6,507 nt of DNA. It comes from Planctomycetales bacterium. Its GTDB lineage: Bacteria; Planctomycetota; Planctomycetia; Planctomycetales; Planctomycetaceae. The DNA lies in the NCBI GenBank assembly GCA_020050375.1, contig JAGVKR010000145.1:1-6507 (forward strand), given 5' to 3'. Positions within the stretch are counted from its first letter, which is position 1. Each line of letters starts with the position of its first letter. The position numbers and the translations under genes are program-made. Positions 1 to 5,834 of the stretch are shown piece after piece. Below the pieces are notes generated by a model. That model had not been told where the DNA came from. It made no database searches and saw nothing but the letters and a program-made list of their open reading frames with translations.

Positions 1-527
1 ATTCCCGGTCGGCGAAACCGAATCGTTCGGGCTTTGTCGTCGAACTCGACCTCGCCAGCGCCGAGGCGAGCGCGGGCTTCGTCCAATTTGGCATTGGTCG
101 GGAGACGATGCTCGCGCCGGCACCGCCGCCAAAGGGCCACCAGAGGACCGGAGGTCGGGTCGAAAGCTCCTTCGAATTCGGTCGCGTATTGGACTGACTG
201 ACGCAGCAGGTCGAACAACTGCCGCTCCACAACGACTGGCTCGGTAGCGGCCCGCGCGTTCATTCGCGAAAGTTCGCTGTGCGGACGGTACACCGACAGT
301 TGGTCTTCGAGCTGGTCGATCAGCGCCAGCGCGTCGGAGGCCGCCGACAGCATTTCGCGGGCGTCCGGGTTGAGGATCACCTCGAAATCGCTGGCCATCG
401 CCACCTTGCCGAGCCGCACGGTATTGCCGGCGAGCGGCACGCACGCTCCCCCGGCCGATTCTTCGGCCGCGCGGTCGAGCGCATCGCGCAGCGGTTGGGC
501 CGTCAGAAACTCGCGGCGAGTCGTCAT
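1..527 (-). CDS. apbE: FAD:protein FMN transferase (ApbE family), 5' part only
   Basis: ApbE enzymes attach FMN from FAD to a Thr/Ser of target flavoproteins, outside the cytoplasmic membrane in most bacteria. I translated the minus strand from ATG at 527; 175 codons are open to the left edge, about half of a usual 300-350 residue protein. Family signatures seen are a beta-strand with MASDFEV (44-50), SVYRPHSELSRMN (78-90, the usual S-x-Y-x-x-x-SELSRLN region) and GAFDPTSGPLVALW (120-133, usual FD-x-T-x-GPLV). The ATG is supported by an in-frame TGA a short way upstream; no clear Shine-Dalgarno precedes it. The N-terminus starts MTTRREFLT, like a twin-arginine motif, but no hydrophobic core follows, so export is doubtful. 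A possible promoter at 643-672 would give a leader that contains the hairpin at 574-630. Family assignment is secure from motifs; the target flavoprotein is unknown. Confidence 0.85.
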   Translation of the reverse strand, partial: MTTRREFLTAQPLRDALDRAAEESAGGACVPLAGNTVRLGKVAMASDFEVILNPDAREMLSAASDALALIDQLEDQLSVYRPHSELSRMNARAATEPVVVERQLFDLLRQSVQYATEFEGAFDPTSGPLVALWRRCRREHRLPTNAKLDEARARLGAGEVEFDDKARTIRFRRPG

Positions 528-573
528 CGAGCGACGGGAATCGCAGGGAAGAACGATAATGACAGAGAGGCGT

Positions 574-630
574 CAGGAGGCAGGCATCAGGCGGCAGAAG
601 CAAATTCTGGCTCCTGCTGCCTGTCTCCTG
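574..630. repeat. Long imperfect hairpin element in apbE upstream region
   Basis: Arms 574-599 and 605-630 pair over 26 positions around a 5-nt loop, with only about four mismatches and one G-T pair; the inner five pairs (CAGAA/TTCTG) are perfect. One arm is purine-rich, built from repeated CAGG/GGCAG units; the other is its pyrimidine-rich mirror. Weaker pairing continues a few bases further out, toward 568 and 636. It starts 46 nt upstream of the apbE ATG. The pyrimidine arm (around 621-637) shares the CTGTCTCC / TGTCTCTC wording with the element inside trpA, so both probably belong to one repeat family. Its function is unknown: it could be a REP/MITE-like repeat or a leader structure. Confidence 0.7.
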
Positions 631-642
631 TCTCTCCACTAT

Positions 643-672
643 CTTCTATTCACGACCTTGAATCGACGTCAA
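643..672 (-). promoter_or_regulatory. Possible sigma-70-like promoter for apbE
   Basis: On the minus strand, TTGACG (667-672, five of six matches to the -35 consensus) and TAGAAG (643-648, four of six) are separated by 18 bp. A transcript from here would have a leader of roughly 110 nt containing the 574-630 hairpin before the apbE ATG at 527. The -10 match is weak, so this is a tentative call. Confidence 0.3.
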
Positions 673-744
673 CCTTGCTCGACAACAATACTCAGCGGCA
701 TTATGCACGCGTTTAGAGTATCCATTCCCGCTGGAGAAATGCCC

Positions 745-855
745 ATGTCCGCGACGAGCTCCCTGACCGGTGCTGCGAATCGCGACCGTTCGTGGCACAT
801 CGTCGGCCGATGGCAGGAATACGAGGGCGAGGCGCAGCCGAGTGCATTTTCGTGA
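745..855 (+). pseudogene. Possible N-terminal remnant of a larger planctomycete protein
   Basis: A 36-codon reading frame starts at ATG 745 with GGAG at 733-736, eight bases upstream, which is good Shine-Dalgarno spacing. The peptide contains RDRSWHIVGRWQEYEGEA (13-30) and ends after QPSAFS. The WHIVGRWQEYEGEA stretch reads to me like the conserved start of larger planctomycete membrane or signalling proteins, recalled and not checked. The match stops exactly where the GC-rich inverted repeat at 827-883 begins, and the last residues are encoded by that repeat. This suggests a gene whose body was lost, leaving the start codon, ribosome site and about 30 codons. It could instead be a chance small ORF; the larger frame running upstream from 370 is an antisense shadow of apbE. 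Confidence 0.3.
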
Positions 856-883
856 TCGCGCACAACACTCGGCTGCGCCTCGC
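827..883 (-). terminator. Perfect 18-bp inverted repeat after the S9 peptidase gene
   Basis: Arms 827-844 and 866-883 are perfect reverse complements (18 bp, GC-rich) around a 21-nt loop. The hairpin begins 26 nt after the peptidase stop codon (910-912), the position of a terminator. No T-run follows on the minus strand, so it may act without a U-tract, protect the mRNA 3' end, or simply be a dispersed repeat. The left arm also overlaps the end of the plus-strand remnant ORF. Confidence 0.55.
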
Positions 884-909
884 GCCTAAACGGTTCAACA
901 AACGGCGAT

Positions 910-2871
910 TCACAGACCGAGCGAGCTCTTGAAAAACATCGCGATCACCGCCGTCATGTAGTCGCGGTTGACTTTCTTCGCGAAGCCATGCCCTTCATTG
1001 TCGGCGTAAACTGTCCAGACCGGTTTGCCGCCGGCGCGGACGCGGTCGGCGATCTGCTCGGCTTCCGAGAAGGGGACACGTGGATCGTTCTTGCCGTGGA
1101 TCACCAGTAGCGACGAATGGATCTTGTCGGTGTTGTCGAGCGGGTCGATTTTCGCGAAATAGGCCTGCATGGCCGGGTCGCGCTCGTCGCCGTATTCGGC
1201 GCGCCGCAAGTCCTGCCGGTAGGCGCTCGTGTTCTTGAGAAACGTGCGGAAGCTGGCGATGCCGACGATGTCGACTCCGGCTTTGATCCGGTCGCTGTAA
1301 TGCGTCAGCGATGCGAGAACCATGAATCCGCCGTATGAGCCGCCGGCGACGGCGATCCGCGACGAGTCGAGCTCGGGCTGCTTGCCGATCCAGTCGAGCA
1401 GGGCGCCGATGTCGCGGACGCTGTCGTCGCGCTTGTCGGCGTTGTCGAGCTTGAGGTACGTCTTCCCGTAACCGGCGGAGCCGCGCACGTTGGGGTGAAT
1501 GACCGCCAGTCCCAGGTCGTTGAGGTAGAACTGCTCGACGCCGCTGAACGCCGGGCGATACTGCCCTTCGGGTCCGCCGTGGATATCGATCACGACCGGG
1601 ACCGGATGCTCCTTCGACGCCTTCCGCGGCGCGAAGTAATAAGCGGGAATCTTGCGGCCGTCGAAGCTCTCGAACTGAATGCGGCGCGGCGTGACAAACG
1701 TCTCGGGGTTGAGACCGCCGACTTCACTGTACGTCCAGCGCGTGAGCTTGCCATCGGCGAGATTCAGGGAGTAGGCGTCGGCCGGAGCATCTGGACGGGC
1801 CAGACTCAGGCCCAGGTGCTTGCCGTCGGGAGAGAATTCGAGCGATCCGACGATCCCCAGGGGCAGCTCGATCCGTCGTCGCTTGCCGCTTTCCAGCAGG
1901 TAAAGAGCCCCGGCGCCATCTTCGTTGACGGTGAAGGCGATCGTTCCGGTCTTCGGATCGGCTTCGATCGCATCGACGTCCCAGGGGATGTCGTCGGTGA
2001 GCCAAGTGTACTTCATCGTGGCCAGATCGACGCGAGCCAGCTGCTGGTACTCACCCCGAGCGTCGGTCGCCACATAGGCCGACTTGCCGTCCGGGGAGAA
2101 TTCGAGCGCGCCGAAGGCGGCCGGCCCGCCACCGGGGACGGGGATCGGCGTCTTTTTCTGCGTCGCCACGTCGAACAGGGCCGGGTAGGTTTCATTGATC
2201 GAGACGTAGCGGTTGAGGAGCAGCGTCTTGCCGTCCCGCGACCAGTCGGCCGCTGACCAGTGCTCGTTCTCGACCTGCATCAAAAGCTTCATCGAATCCG
2301 GTTTCCGTGGGTCGGCGGTGTAGAGATCGGTATCGCGGCCGTTGCGCTGGTTGCTGCCGACGATGATCACCGAGCCATCGTGCCGCTGCGTTTCGAGCAG
2401 GTTGCGTGACTTGCCGTCGGTGAGGAGTTGCGCCTGCCCCGATTGTCGATCGAAGAAATAAACCTGCCCGTTCTCGTTTCCCCCGCGGCTCATCGTGACG
2501 AGCAGCGCGCCGTCTTTGGCTTCGGGAATGAACCCGCCGTCGACCGGTTCGTTGAAGAACGTGATCTGCTCGCGCCGTCCCCCCGGCTGGTAGACGCGAT
2601 GCAACTGGGGAGTGTCGGCGAAACGGGTGGCGATGAGCATCCCGTTGCCGTCGGGAGACCAGCCGCGAAACGCCGCACCGCGCGTGTTCTGGTACTGCCT
2701 GAGCCGCTCGGCCAGTTCGGGAGGAACGTTCGGAACCTCCTGGGTGGCAATTGCGGGAGGGCGAAGAGGATCGTCGGCGGCGTGAGCAGCGGAAGGAACG
2801 AGACTGATCGCTGCGGAACTCGACAGGGCGACAGCCAGCGCAATGTGGCCACCGAAACGAATCGAACTCAT
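910..2871 (-). CDS. Secreted S9-family (prolyl oligopeptidase-like) serine peptidase
   Basis: The 653-residue protein is a prolyl-oligopeptidase/acylaminoacyl-peptidase-type serine hydrolase that cuts short peptides. A Sec signal peptide covers residues 1-31, with a hydrophobic core and an AHA cleavage site before ADD, so it should act in the periplasm or outside. A beta-propeller follows (about 55-390), with repeated W/F-S-x-DG blade motifs at 71-75, 210-214, 258-262 and 346-350. The alpha/beta-hydrolase domain (about 400-653) has HGGP (431-434), the nucleophile elbow GGSYGG with Ser512, GKNDPRVP with Asp596 and NEGHGF with His628, so the triad is complete. ATG 2871 is chosen because AGGAG lies seven bases upstream and the signal peptide starts there; the GTG at 2910 lacks this. 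It lies 87 nt behind trpA on the same strand, but a strong hairpin lies between them. Substrate unknown; family confident. Confidence 0.92.
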   Translation of the reverse strand: MSSIRFGGHIALAVALSSSAAISLVPSAAHAADDPLRPPAIATQEVPNVPPELAERLRQYQNTRGAAFRGWSPDGNGMLIATRFADTPQLHRVYQPGGRREQITFFNEPVDGGFIPEAKDGALLVTMSRGGNENGQVYFFDRQSGQAQLLTDGKSRNLLETQRHDGSVIIVGSNQRNGRDTDLYTADPRKPDSMKLLMQVENEHWSAADWSRDGKTLLLNRYVSINETYPALFDVATQKKTPIPVPGGGPAAFGALEFSPDGKSAYVATDARGEYQQLARVDLATMKYTWLTDDIPWDVDAIEADPKTGTIAFTVNEDGAGALYLLESGKRRRIELPLGIVGSLEFSPDGKHLGLSLARPDAPADAYSLNLADGKLTRWTYSEVGGLNPETFVTPRRIQFESFDGRKIPAYYFAPRKASKEHPVPVVIDIHGGPEGQYRPAFSGVEQFYLNDLGLAVIHPNVRGSAGYGKTYLKLDNADKRDDSVRDIGALLDWIGKQPELDSSRIAVAGGSYGGFMVLASLTHYSDRIKAGVDIVGIASFRTFLKNTSAYRQDLRRAEYGDERDPAMQAYFAKIDPLDNTDKIHSSLLVIHGKNDPRVPFSEAEQIADRVRAGGKPVWTVYADNEGHGFAKKVNRDYMTAVIAMFFKSSLGL

Positions 2872-2878
2872 GGCGCTT

Positions 2879-2883
2879 CTCCT
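2879..2883 (-). promoter_or_regulatory. Strong ribosome binding site of the S9 peptidase
   Basis: AGGAG on the minus strand is seven bases before ATG 2871. It decides the start against the in-frame GTG at 2910, which would add 13 residues in front of the signal peptide. It is the strongest Shine-Dalgarno match among the minus-strand genes here. Confidence 0.75.
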
Positions 2884-2899
2884 GAAAGGTCCATTCACA

Positions 2900-2933
2900 C
2901 CCGGACCCACCGGCTGCTACCGGCGGGCCTGGG
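2900..2933 (-). terminator. Hairpin between trpA and the S9 peptidase gene
   Basis: Arms 2900-2913 and 2920-2933 pair over 14 positions with a six-base loop. As minus-strand RNA, 13 of 14 positions pair, counting two G-U pairs. It begins 25 nt after the trpA stop codon (2959-2961) and ends just before the ribosome site of the peptidase gene. There is no T-run. It may be a terminator, an mRNA end or an expression-balancing structure between trpA and the peptidase gene. Confidence 0.55.
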
Positions 2934-2958
2934 GGGAGTGCTGACGAGTTGCAACGAA

Positions 2959-3870
2959 TTACGACGATTTGTGTGTCGCTGTGACCATACCGGCTGCCAG
3001 TTTGCTGACGTGGCCGAGGGCCGTTTCGACAGCGACTCCTTGCTCGGCGATCGCCGCGACGTGCTTCACGATCGCCGATCCGACGATCACGCCGTCGGCC
3101 AGGCCCCGCAGCTCGTCGACCTGCTCGGGCCGGCTGATGCCGAAACCAACGGCGAGCGGGAGATCGGTTTGCGTCTTGAGCCATTTGAGCTGCTGCTTGA
3201 GCTCGTCGGGCAATTGGTCGCGGACCCCCGTCGTGCCTGCCACCGAGATGCAGTAAATGAACCCGGCGGCCGTTTCGAGAATCCGTTTCGTGCGGGCTTC
3301 GGTCGTCGTGGGGGCAATCAGTTGCACGAGATCGAGACCCTGCGCGCTGGTCAGCCGGGCCAGATCCTGCGCTTCGTCGGCCGGCAGGTCGGGGACAATC
3401 AGCCCGGCGAATCCCGCGTCGCGCGCCCCGCGAACGAAGGCCTCGCTCCCCATGCGGAAGATGATGGCGTAGGCGACCATCGCGACGAGGGGAGGAAGAG
3501 GGGGAGAAGGAGAGACGGAGAGACTGGGAGAGGACTTTGCCGCGCTACTTCTCTCTGTCTCCTTGTCTCTCTGTCTCCCCGTCTTCCCCGCCGTCACCTC
3601 CCGCACCGCCGCGAAAATCTCGTTCACATGCAAATGCTTCCCGAGGGCCCGGGTGTAAGACGCCTGGATCACCGGGCCGTCGGCAATCGGGTCGCTGTAG
3701 GGGAAGCCGATTTCGATCAGGTCGACCTGCTGCGCGGCCAGCGTGTTGATCAGTTTTTGCGTCGTCGCCAGATCGGGATCGCCCGCCGTGATGAATGGCA
3801 TGAAGGCCATTCGCTGCTGAGACCGCAGGCGGGCGAACGTCTGACTGATAGAGGATGTTTCAGTGGACAA
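2959..3870 (-). CDS. trpA: Tryptophan synthase alpha chain with an in-frame repeat insertion
   Basis: TrpA splits indole-3-glycerol phosphate into indole and glyceraldehyde 3-phosphate and passes indole to TrpB in the cytoplasmic alpha2beta2 complex. From TTG 3870 it has 303 residues (E. coli 268). Visible motifs are MPFITAGDPD (24-33), EIGFPYSDPIADGP (53-66; Glu53 and Asp64 match catalytic E. coli Glu49 and Asp60), LIVPDLP (157-163), GFGIS (242-246) and ADGVIVGSAIV (259-269). Residues about 98-127, rich in Arg/Lys/Glu then Ser/Pro, have no counterpart in the family and are encoded by the quasi-palindrome at 3489-3589. They sit before barrel strand 3, on the face away from the active site, so function may survive. 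TTG 3870 is preferred over the in-frame TTG 3921 because the leader between them falls in the intergenic repeat; a weak GAG lies six bases upstream. trpB is 218 nt upstream. Confidence 0.93.
   Translation of the reverse strand: MSTETSSISQTFARLRSQQRMAFMPFITAGDPDLATTQKLINTLAAQQVDLIEIGFPYSDPIADGPVIQASYTRALGKHLHVNEIFAAVREVTAGKTGRQRDKETERSSAAKSSPSLSVSPSPPLPPLVAMVAYAIIFRMGSEAFVRGARDAGFAGLIVPDLPADEAQDLARLTSAQGLDLVQLIAPTTTEARTKRILETAAGFIYCISVAGTTGVRDQLPDELKQQLKWLKTQTDLPLAVGFGISRPEQVDELRGLADGVIVGSAIVKHVAAIAEQGVAVETALGHVSKLAAGMVTATHKSS
3489..3589. repeat. Purine/pyrimidine quasi-palindrome inserted inside trpA
   Basis: The plus strand reads about 45 purine-rich bases (3489 to about 3534; GGGGAGGAAG, GGAGAGACGGAGAGAC), a short mixed centre, then about 40 pyrimidine-rich bases (about 3549-3589; TCTCTGTCTCC, TGTCTCTCTGTCTCCCC). 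The arms are imperfect reverse complements. In the trpA frame this encodes about 30 extra residues and no stop codon. The segment does not resemble the surrounding coding sequence and matches the intergenic element at 574-630 in wording. I infer insertion of a dispersed repeat into the gene or its expansion there. Confidence 0.75.
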
Positions 3871-3904
3871 GAGAATCTCACAAAATGCCGCTATTGGGAA
3901 AGCT

Positions 3905-4036
3905 CGAATGTCGAAATTCAAATGCCTAAGGAAGCTCGAAAGTCAAAAAGACAAAGGCATTGGTGATCGTTCCGTTTAGTCTTTTGACTTTTGTGTTTTG
4001 AATTTCCTTAGGCCTTTGTCTTTCGTCATTCGAATT
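3905..4036. repeat. AT-rich quasi-palindrome between trpB and trpA
   Basis: The left arm (about 3905-3957) and right arm (about 3975-4036) are imperfect reverse complements about 55-60 nt long. They share blocks such as CGAATG-CGAAA, GCCTAAGGAA and AAAGTCAAAA. The base composition is markedly AT-rich compared with the genes on both sides. It fills most of the 218-nt gap between trpB and trpA, where a tight overlap is usual in other bacteria, so it would be transcribed as a long hairpin in a trpBA mRNA. No coding content is visible. Confidence 0.75.
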
Positions 4037-4044
4037 TCGATCGA

Positions 4045-4065
4045 CCGCCGGGATCAACCCGGCGG
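4045..4065 (-). terminator. Perfect 8-bp hairpin after trpB
   Basis: CCGCCGGG (4045-4052) and CCCGGCGG (4058-4065) are perfect reverse complements with a five-base loop. The hairpin starts 23 nt after the trpB stop codon (4089-4091), the same distance as the hairpins after trpA and the peptidase gene. There is no T-run on the minus strand. It may weaken read-through into trpA or stabilise the trpB mRNA end. Confidence 0.5.
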
Positions 4066-4088
4066 CTCGCTGTTCTCAATTTGCACTT

Positions 4089-5324
4089 TCAAATCGTCTG
4101 CCCCTGCACGCGGGCGACTTCGTAGACGTCTTTGTCGCCGCGCCCGGACAGGCAGACGACCACGACTTCTTCCTTCTTCCGCCCGCTGGCCGCCTTTTGG
4201 GCCAGCGAGACGGCATGCGAACTTTCCAGCGCCGGCAGAATCCCTTCGAGCCGGGCCAGAGTATGGAAGGCGTCGAGCGCCTCCGCATCGCTGACCGGGT
4301 GATACTGCACGCGGCCAGTGTCTTTCCAGTAGCTGTGCTCGGGGCCCACGCCGGGATAATCGAGCCCGGCCGAAACCGAGTGAACGTCCTGCGTCTGGCC
4401 GTCGGAATCCTGCAGCACGTAGCTGTAGCTGCCGTGCAGGACGCCTTTGACGCCGTAGCTCAGCGTCGAGGCGTGCTCGCCGGGCTTGAGCCCCTTGCCT
4501 CCCGGCTCGGCTCCGGTGAGTTTGACCGATGCATCTTCAACAAAGGGATAGAACATGCCGGCCGAATTCGATCCGCCGCCGACGCAGGCGACCACTTCGT
4601 CGGGGAGCCGCCCGATTTGTTCGAGGCATTGCTGCCGGGTTTCGCGGCCGATGATCGCCTGAAAATCGCGGACCATCATCGGGAACGGATGCGGACCGAC
4701 GACCGACCCGATGATGTAGTGCGTGTCGGCGACGGAGGCCATCCAGTCGCGCATCGCCTCGTTGATCGCGTCGCGGAGCGTCCGCGAGCCGCTGGTGACG
4801 GGGCGGACCTCGGCCCCCATCGTCCGCATGATGAACACGTTGAGCTTTTGCCGCCGGATGTCCTCTTCGCCCATGTAGACGACGCAGGGGAGACCGAAGT
4901 GGGCGCAGGCGGTCGCGGTGGCGACGCCATGCTGTCCGGCGCCAGTCTCGGCAATGACGCGCCCTTTCTTCATCCGCAGCGTGAGCAGCGCCTGCCCGAG
5001 GGCGTTGTTGATCTTGTGCGCCCCGGTATGGTTCAGGTCTTCGCGCTTGAGATGGATTCGCGCCCCACCGCATTTTTCGGTGAGCCGGCGGGCGAAATAA
5101 AGCGGGCTGGGTCGACCGACGTAATACTTGAAGAGCGCGTTCAGTTCCGCCTGAAACTGCGGATCGGCCTGAGTCCGCGCGTATTCTTCGGTGAGTTGCT
5201 CCAGCGCGTGCATCAGCGTTTCGGGGACGAAACGCCGGCCAAACTCGCCGAATCGCCCGGCGGCGTCGGGAACCTGGGCCGAGGCGGCGGATTGCGGAGG
5301 GACAGCCGGGGCGGAAGGACTCAT
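4089..5324 (-). CDS. trpB: Tryptophan synthase beta chain
   Basis: TrpB is the PLP enzyme that joins indole, channelled from TrpA, with L-serine to make L-tryptophan. The 411-residue protein (E. coli 397) is the standard TrpB1 type. It has [19 protein letters not shown] (26-44), HTGAHKIN (99-106) with Lys104 as the PLP Schiff-base lysine, [11 protein letters not shown] (125-135) with Glu126 matching the catalytic glutamate, the phosphate-binding loop GGGSNSAG (249-256) and LSGRGDKD (392-399). The first 22 or so residues are an Ala/Pro/Ser-rich extension. ATG 5324 is chosen because the in-frame TTG at 5396 coincides with the -35 box of a good promoter, so transcripts from that promoter cannot include it. 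A Shine-Dalgarno is weak. It is the first gene of the trpB-trpA unit; no Trp-codon leader peptide was seen. Confidence 0.96.
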   Translation of the reverse strand: MSPSAPAVPPQSAASAQVPDAAGRFGEFGRRFVPETLMHALEQLTEEYARTQADPQFQAELNALFKYYVGRPSPLYFARRLTEKCGGARIHLKREDLNHTGAHKINNALGQALLTLRMKKGRVIAETGAGQHGVATATACAHFGLPCVVYMGEEDIRRQKLNVFIMRTMGAEVRPVTSGSRTLRDAINEAMRDWMASVADTHYIIGSVVGPHPFPMMVRDFQAIIGRETRQQCLEQIGRLPDEVVACVGGGSNSAGMFYPFVEDASVKLTGAEPGGKGLKPGEHASTLSYGVKGVLHGSYSYVLQDSDGQTQDVHSVSAGLDYPGVGPEHSYWKDTGRVQYHPVSDAEALDAFHTLARLEGILPALESSHAVSLAQKAASGRKKEEVVVVCLSGRGDKDVYEVARVQGQTI

Positions 5325-5367
5325 GGAAGCGCTCGGGGAATAGCAGCGAAAAATACCGTGAGCGTCG

Positions 5368-5396
5368 ATTCTAGGGGGATCGCATAGGAGCGACAA
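5368..5396 (-). promoter_or_regulatory. Sigma-70-like promoter of trpB
   Basis: On the minus strand, TTGTCG (5391-5396, four of six) and TAGAAT (5368-5373, five of six) are separated by the ideal 17 bp. Transcription would start near 5361, about 37 nt before ATG 5324. The transcript is too short for a classic attenuator leader, and no tandem Trp codons are present. Confidence 0.55.
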
Positions 5397-5474
5397 GACA
5401 CTCGCAATCAGACGCGTTTATGATTGGTGTTTACGCAGCGGGAGCGGCTCGAATAGACTGAAGGGCATCCCAAC

Positions 5475-5717
5475 GTGAGTCACTGCCATGTCTCCCGAAA
5501 TCATCGAATCACAGGTCATTCATCCCTCACGTATAACGTTCGAGATTTTCCGCGAATTCACTCTGAATTCGCAAGTCGTAGGGAAGCCCACGCGGGGATC
5601 ATTGTGGCTACCCAGGAAGACCCTCGCGCAAACATTCGAGGCCTGCTCCGACTTCTCCATACGTTCGACGCCGAGCAACTCGCGGGGCAATTGCTCTACC
5701 TGAACAACTGGTTGTGA
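5475..5717 (+). pseudogene. Truncated DUF5615 (PIN-like toxin) protein, C-terminal part
   Basis: From GTG 5475 the 80-residue frame contains TYNVRDFPRIHSEF (19-32), HAGIIVATQ (39-47), then IRGLLRLLHTFDAEQLAG and a closing YLNNWL. This is the second half of DUF5615/Mut7-C-like PIN proteins, which are usually about 110-120 residues and are found as toxins beside DUF433-type antitoxins. The first half, with the DE-type acidic residues and the DEEIL-like segment, is missing: residues 1-17 do not fit the family. Asp24 in the N-x-x-DF motif is kept. No antitoxin gene lies next to it. A second frame (5488-5703, ATG) overlaps it and may preserve the start of a different, deleted gene. I read this as a decayed toxin remnant; a short functional protein is less likely. 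Confidence 0.5.
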
Positions 5718-5754
5718 GCCATCGAATGAGTCGGCTCGCGGCTGATTCGATGGC
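5718..5754 (+). terminator. Hairpin directly after the DUF5615 fragment
   Basis: GCCATCGAAT (5718-5727) pairs perfectly with ATTCGATGGC (5745-5754). An inner five-pair helix (AGTCG with CGGCT, one G-U) continues the stem past one G-G mismatch. It begins on the base after the TGA. No T-run follows, so it may be a terminator without a U-tract or a repeat. Confidence 0.45.
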
Positions 5755-5764
5755 CAACTGGCAT

Positions 5765-5791
5765 TTGCGAATCCCGGGGCATTGCTACAAT
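5765..5791 (+). promoter_or_regulatory. Possible promoter for the acyltransferase gene
   Basis: TTGCGA (5765-5770, four of six) and TACAAT (5786-5791, five of six) are separated by 15 bp; shifting the -35 box by one base gives 16. Spacing is short, but the -10 box is good and it is the only clear candidate between the DUF5615 fragment and the acyltransferase. The leader would be about 125 nt and include the C-rich repeat. Confidence 0.4.
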
Positions 5792-5834
5792 TCGCAGCCG
5801 ATCGAGTGCGGCTGGGAGGCGGGATGCACGACTT

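Noticed and set aside
279..716. 145-codon open frame on the plus strand
   Set aside because: It is antisense to apbE, and its tail is translated from the hairpin and intergenic DNA.
1495..2256. 253-codon open frame on the plus strand
   Set aside because: It lies entirely opposite the beta-propeller region of the S9 peptidase and has no domain features.
2872..2910. GTG start at 2910 for the S9 peptidase
   Set aside because: It would put 13 residues, encoded by the hairpin and ribosome site, before a good signal peptide; AGGAG is correctly spaced for ATG 2871.
2428..3966. 512-codon open frame on the plus strand
   Set aside because: It is antisense to the start of the S9 peptidase and nearly all of trpA, whose motifs are unambiguous. 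High GC leaves opposite frames open; the translation has no recognisable domain.
561..4065. CRISPR array or attC/integron sites
   Set aside because: The repeats are not regularly spaced direct repeats with unique spacers, and no cas genes or integrase are present.
4197..5387. 396-codon open frame on the plus strand
   Set aside because: It is a complementary shadow of trpB, with Arg/Gly/Asp-rich translation and no family likeness.
5325..5396. TTG start at 5396 for trpB
   Set aside because: It coincides with the -35 box of the likely trpB promoter, and its 24 extra residues have no TrpB likeness.
5488..5703. 71-codon frame at ATG 5488 as a real gene
   Set aside because: It overlaps the better supported DUF5615 frame and reads as low-information sequence after the first dozen residues; kept only as a hint of a deleted gene start.
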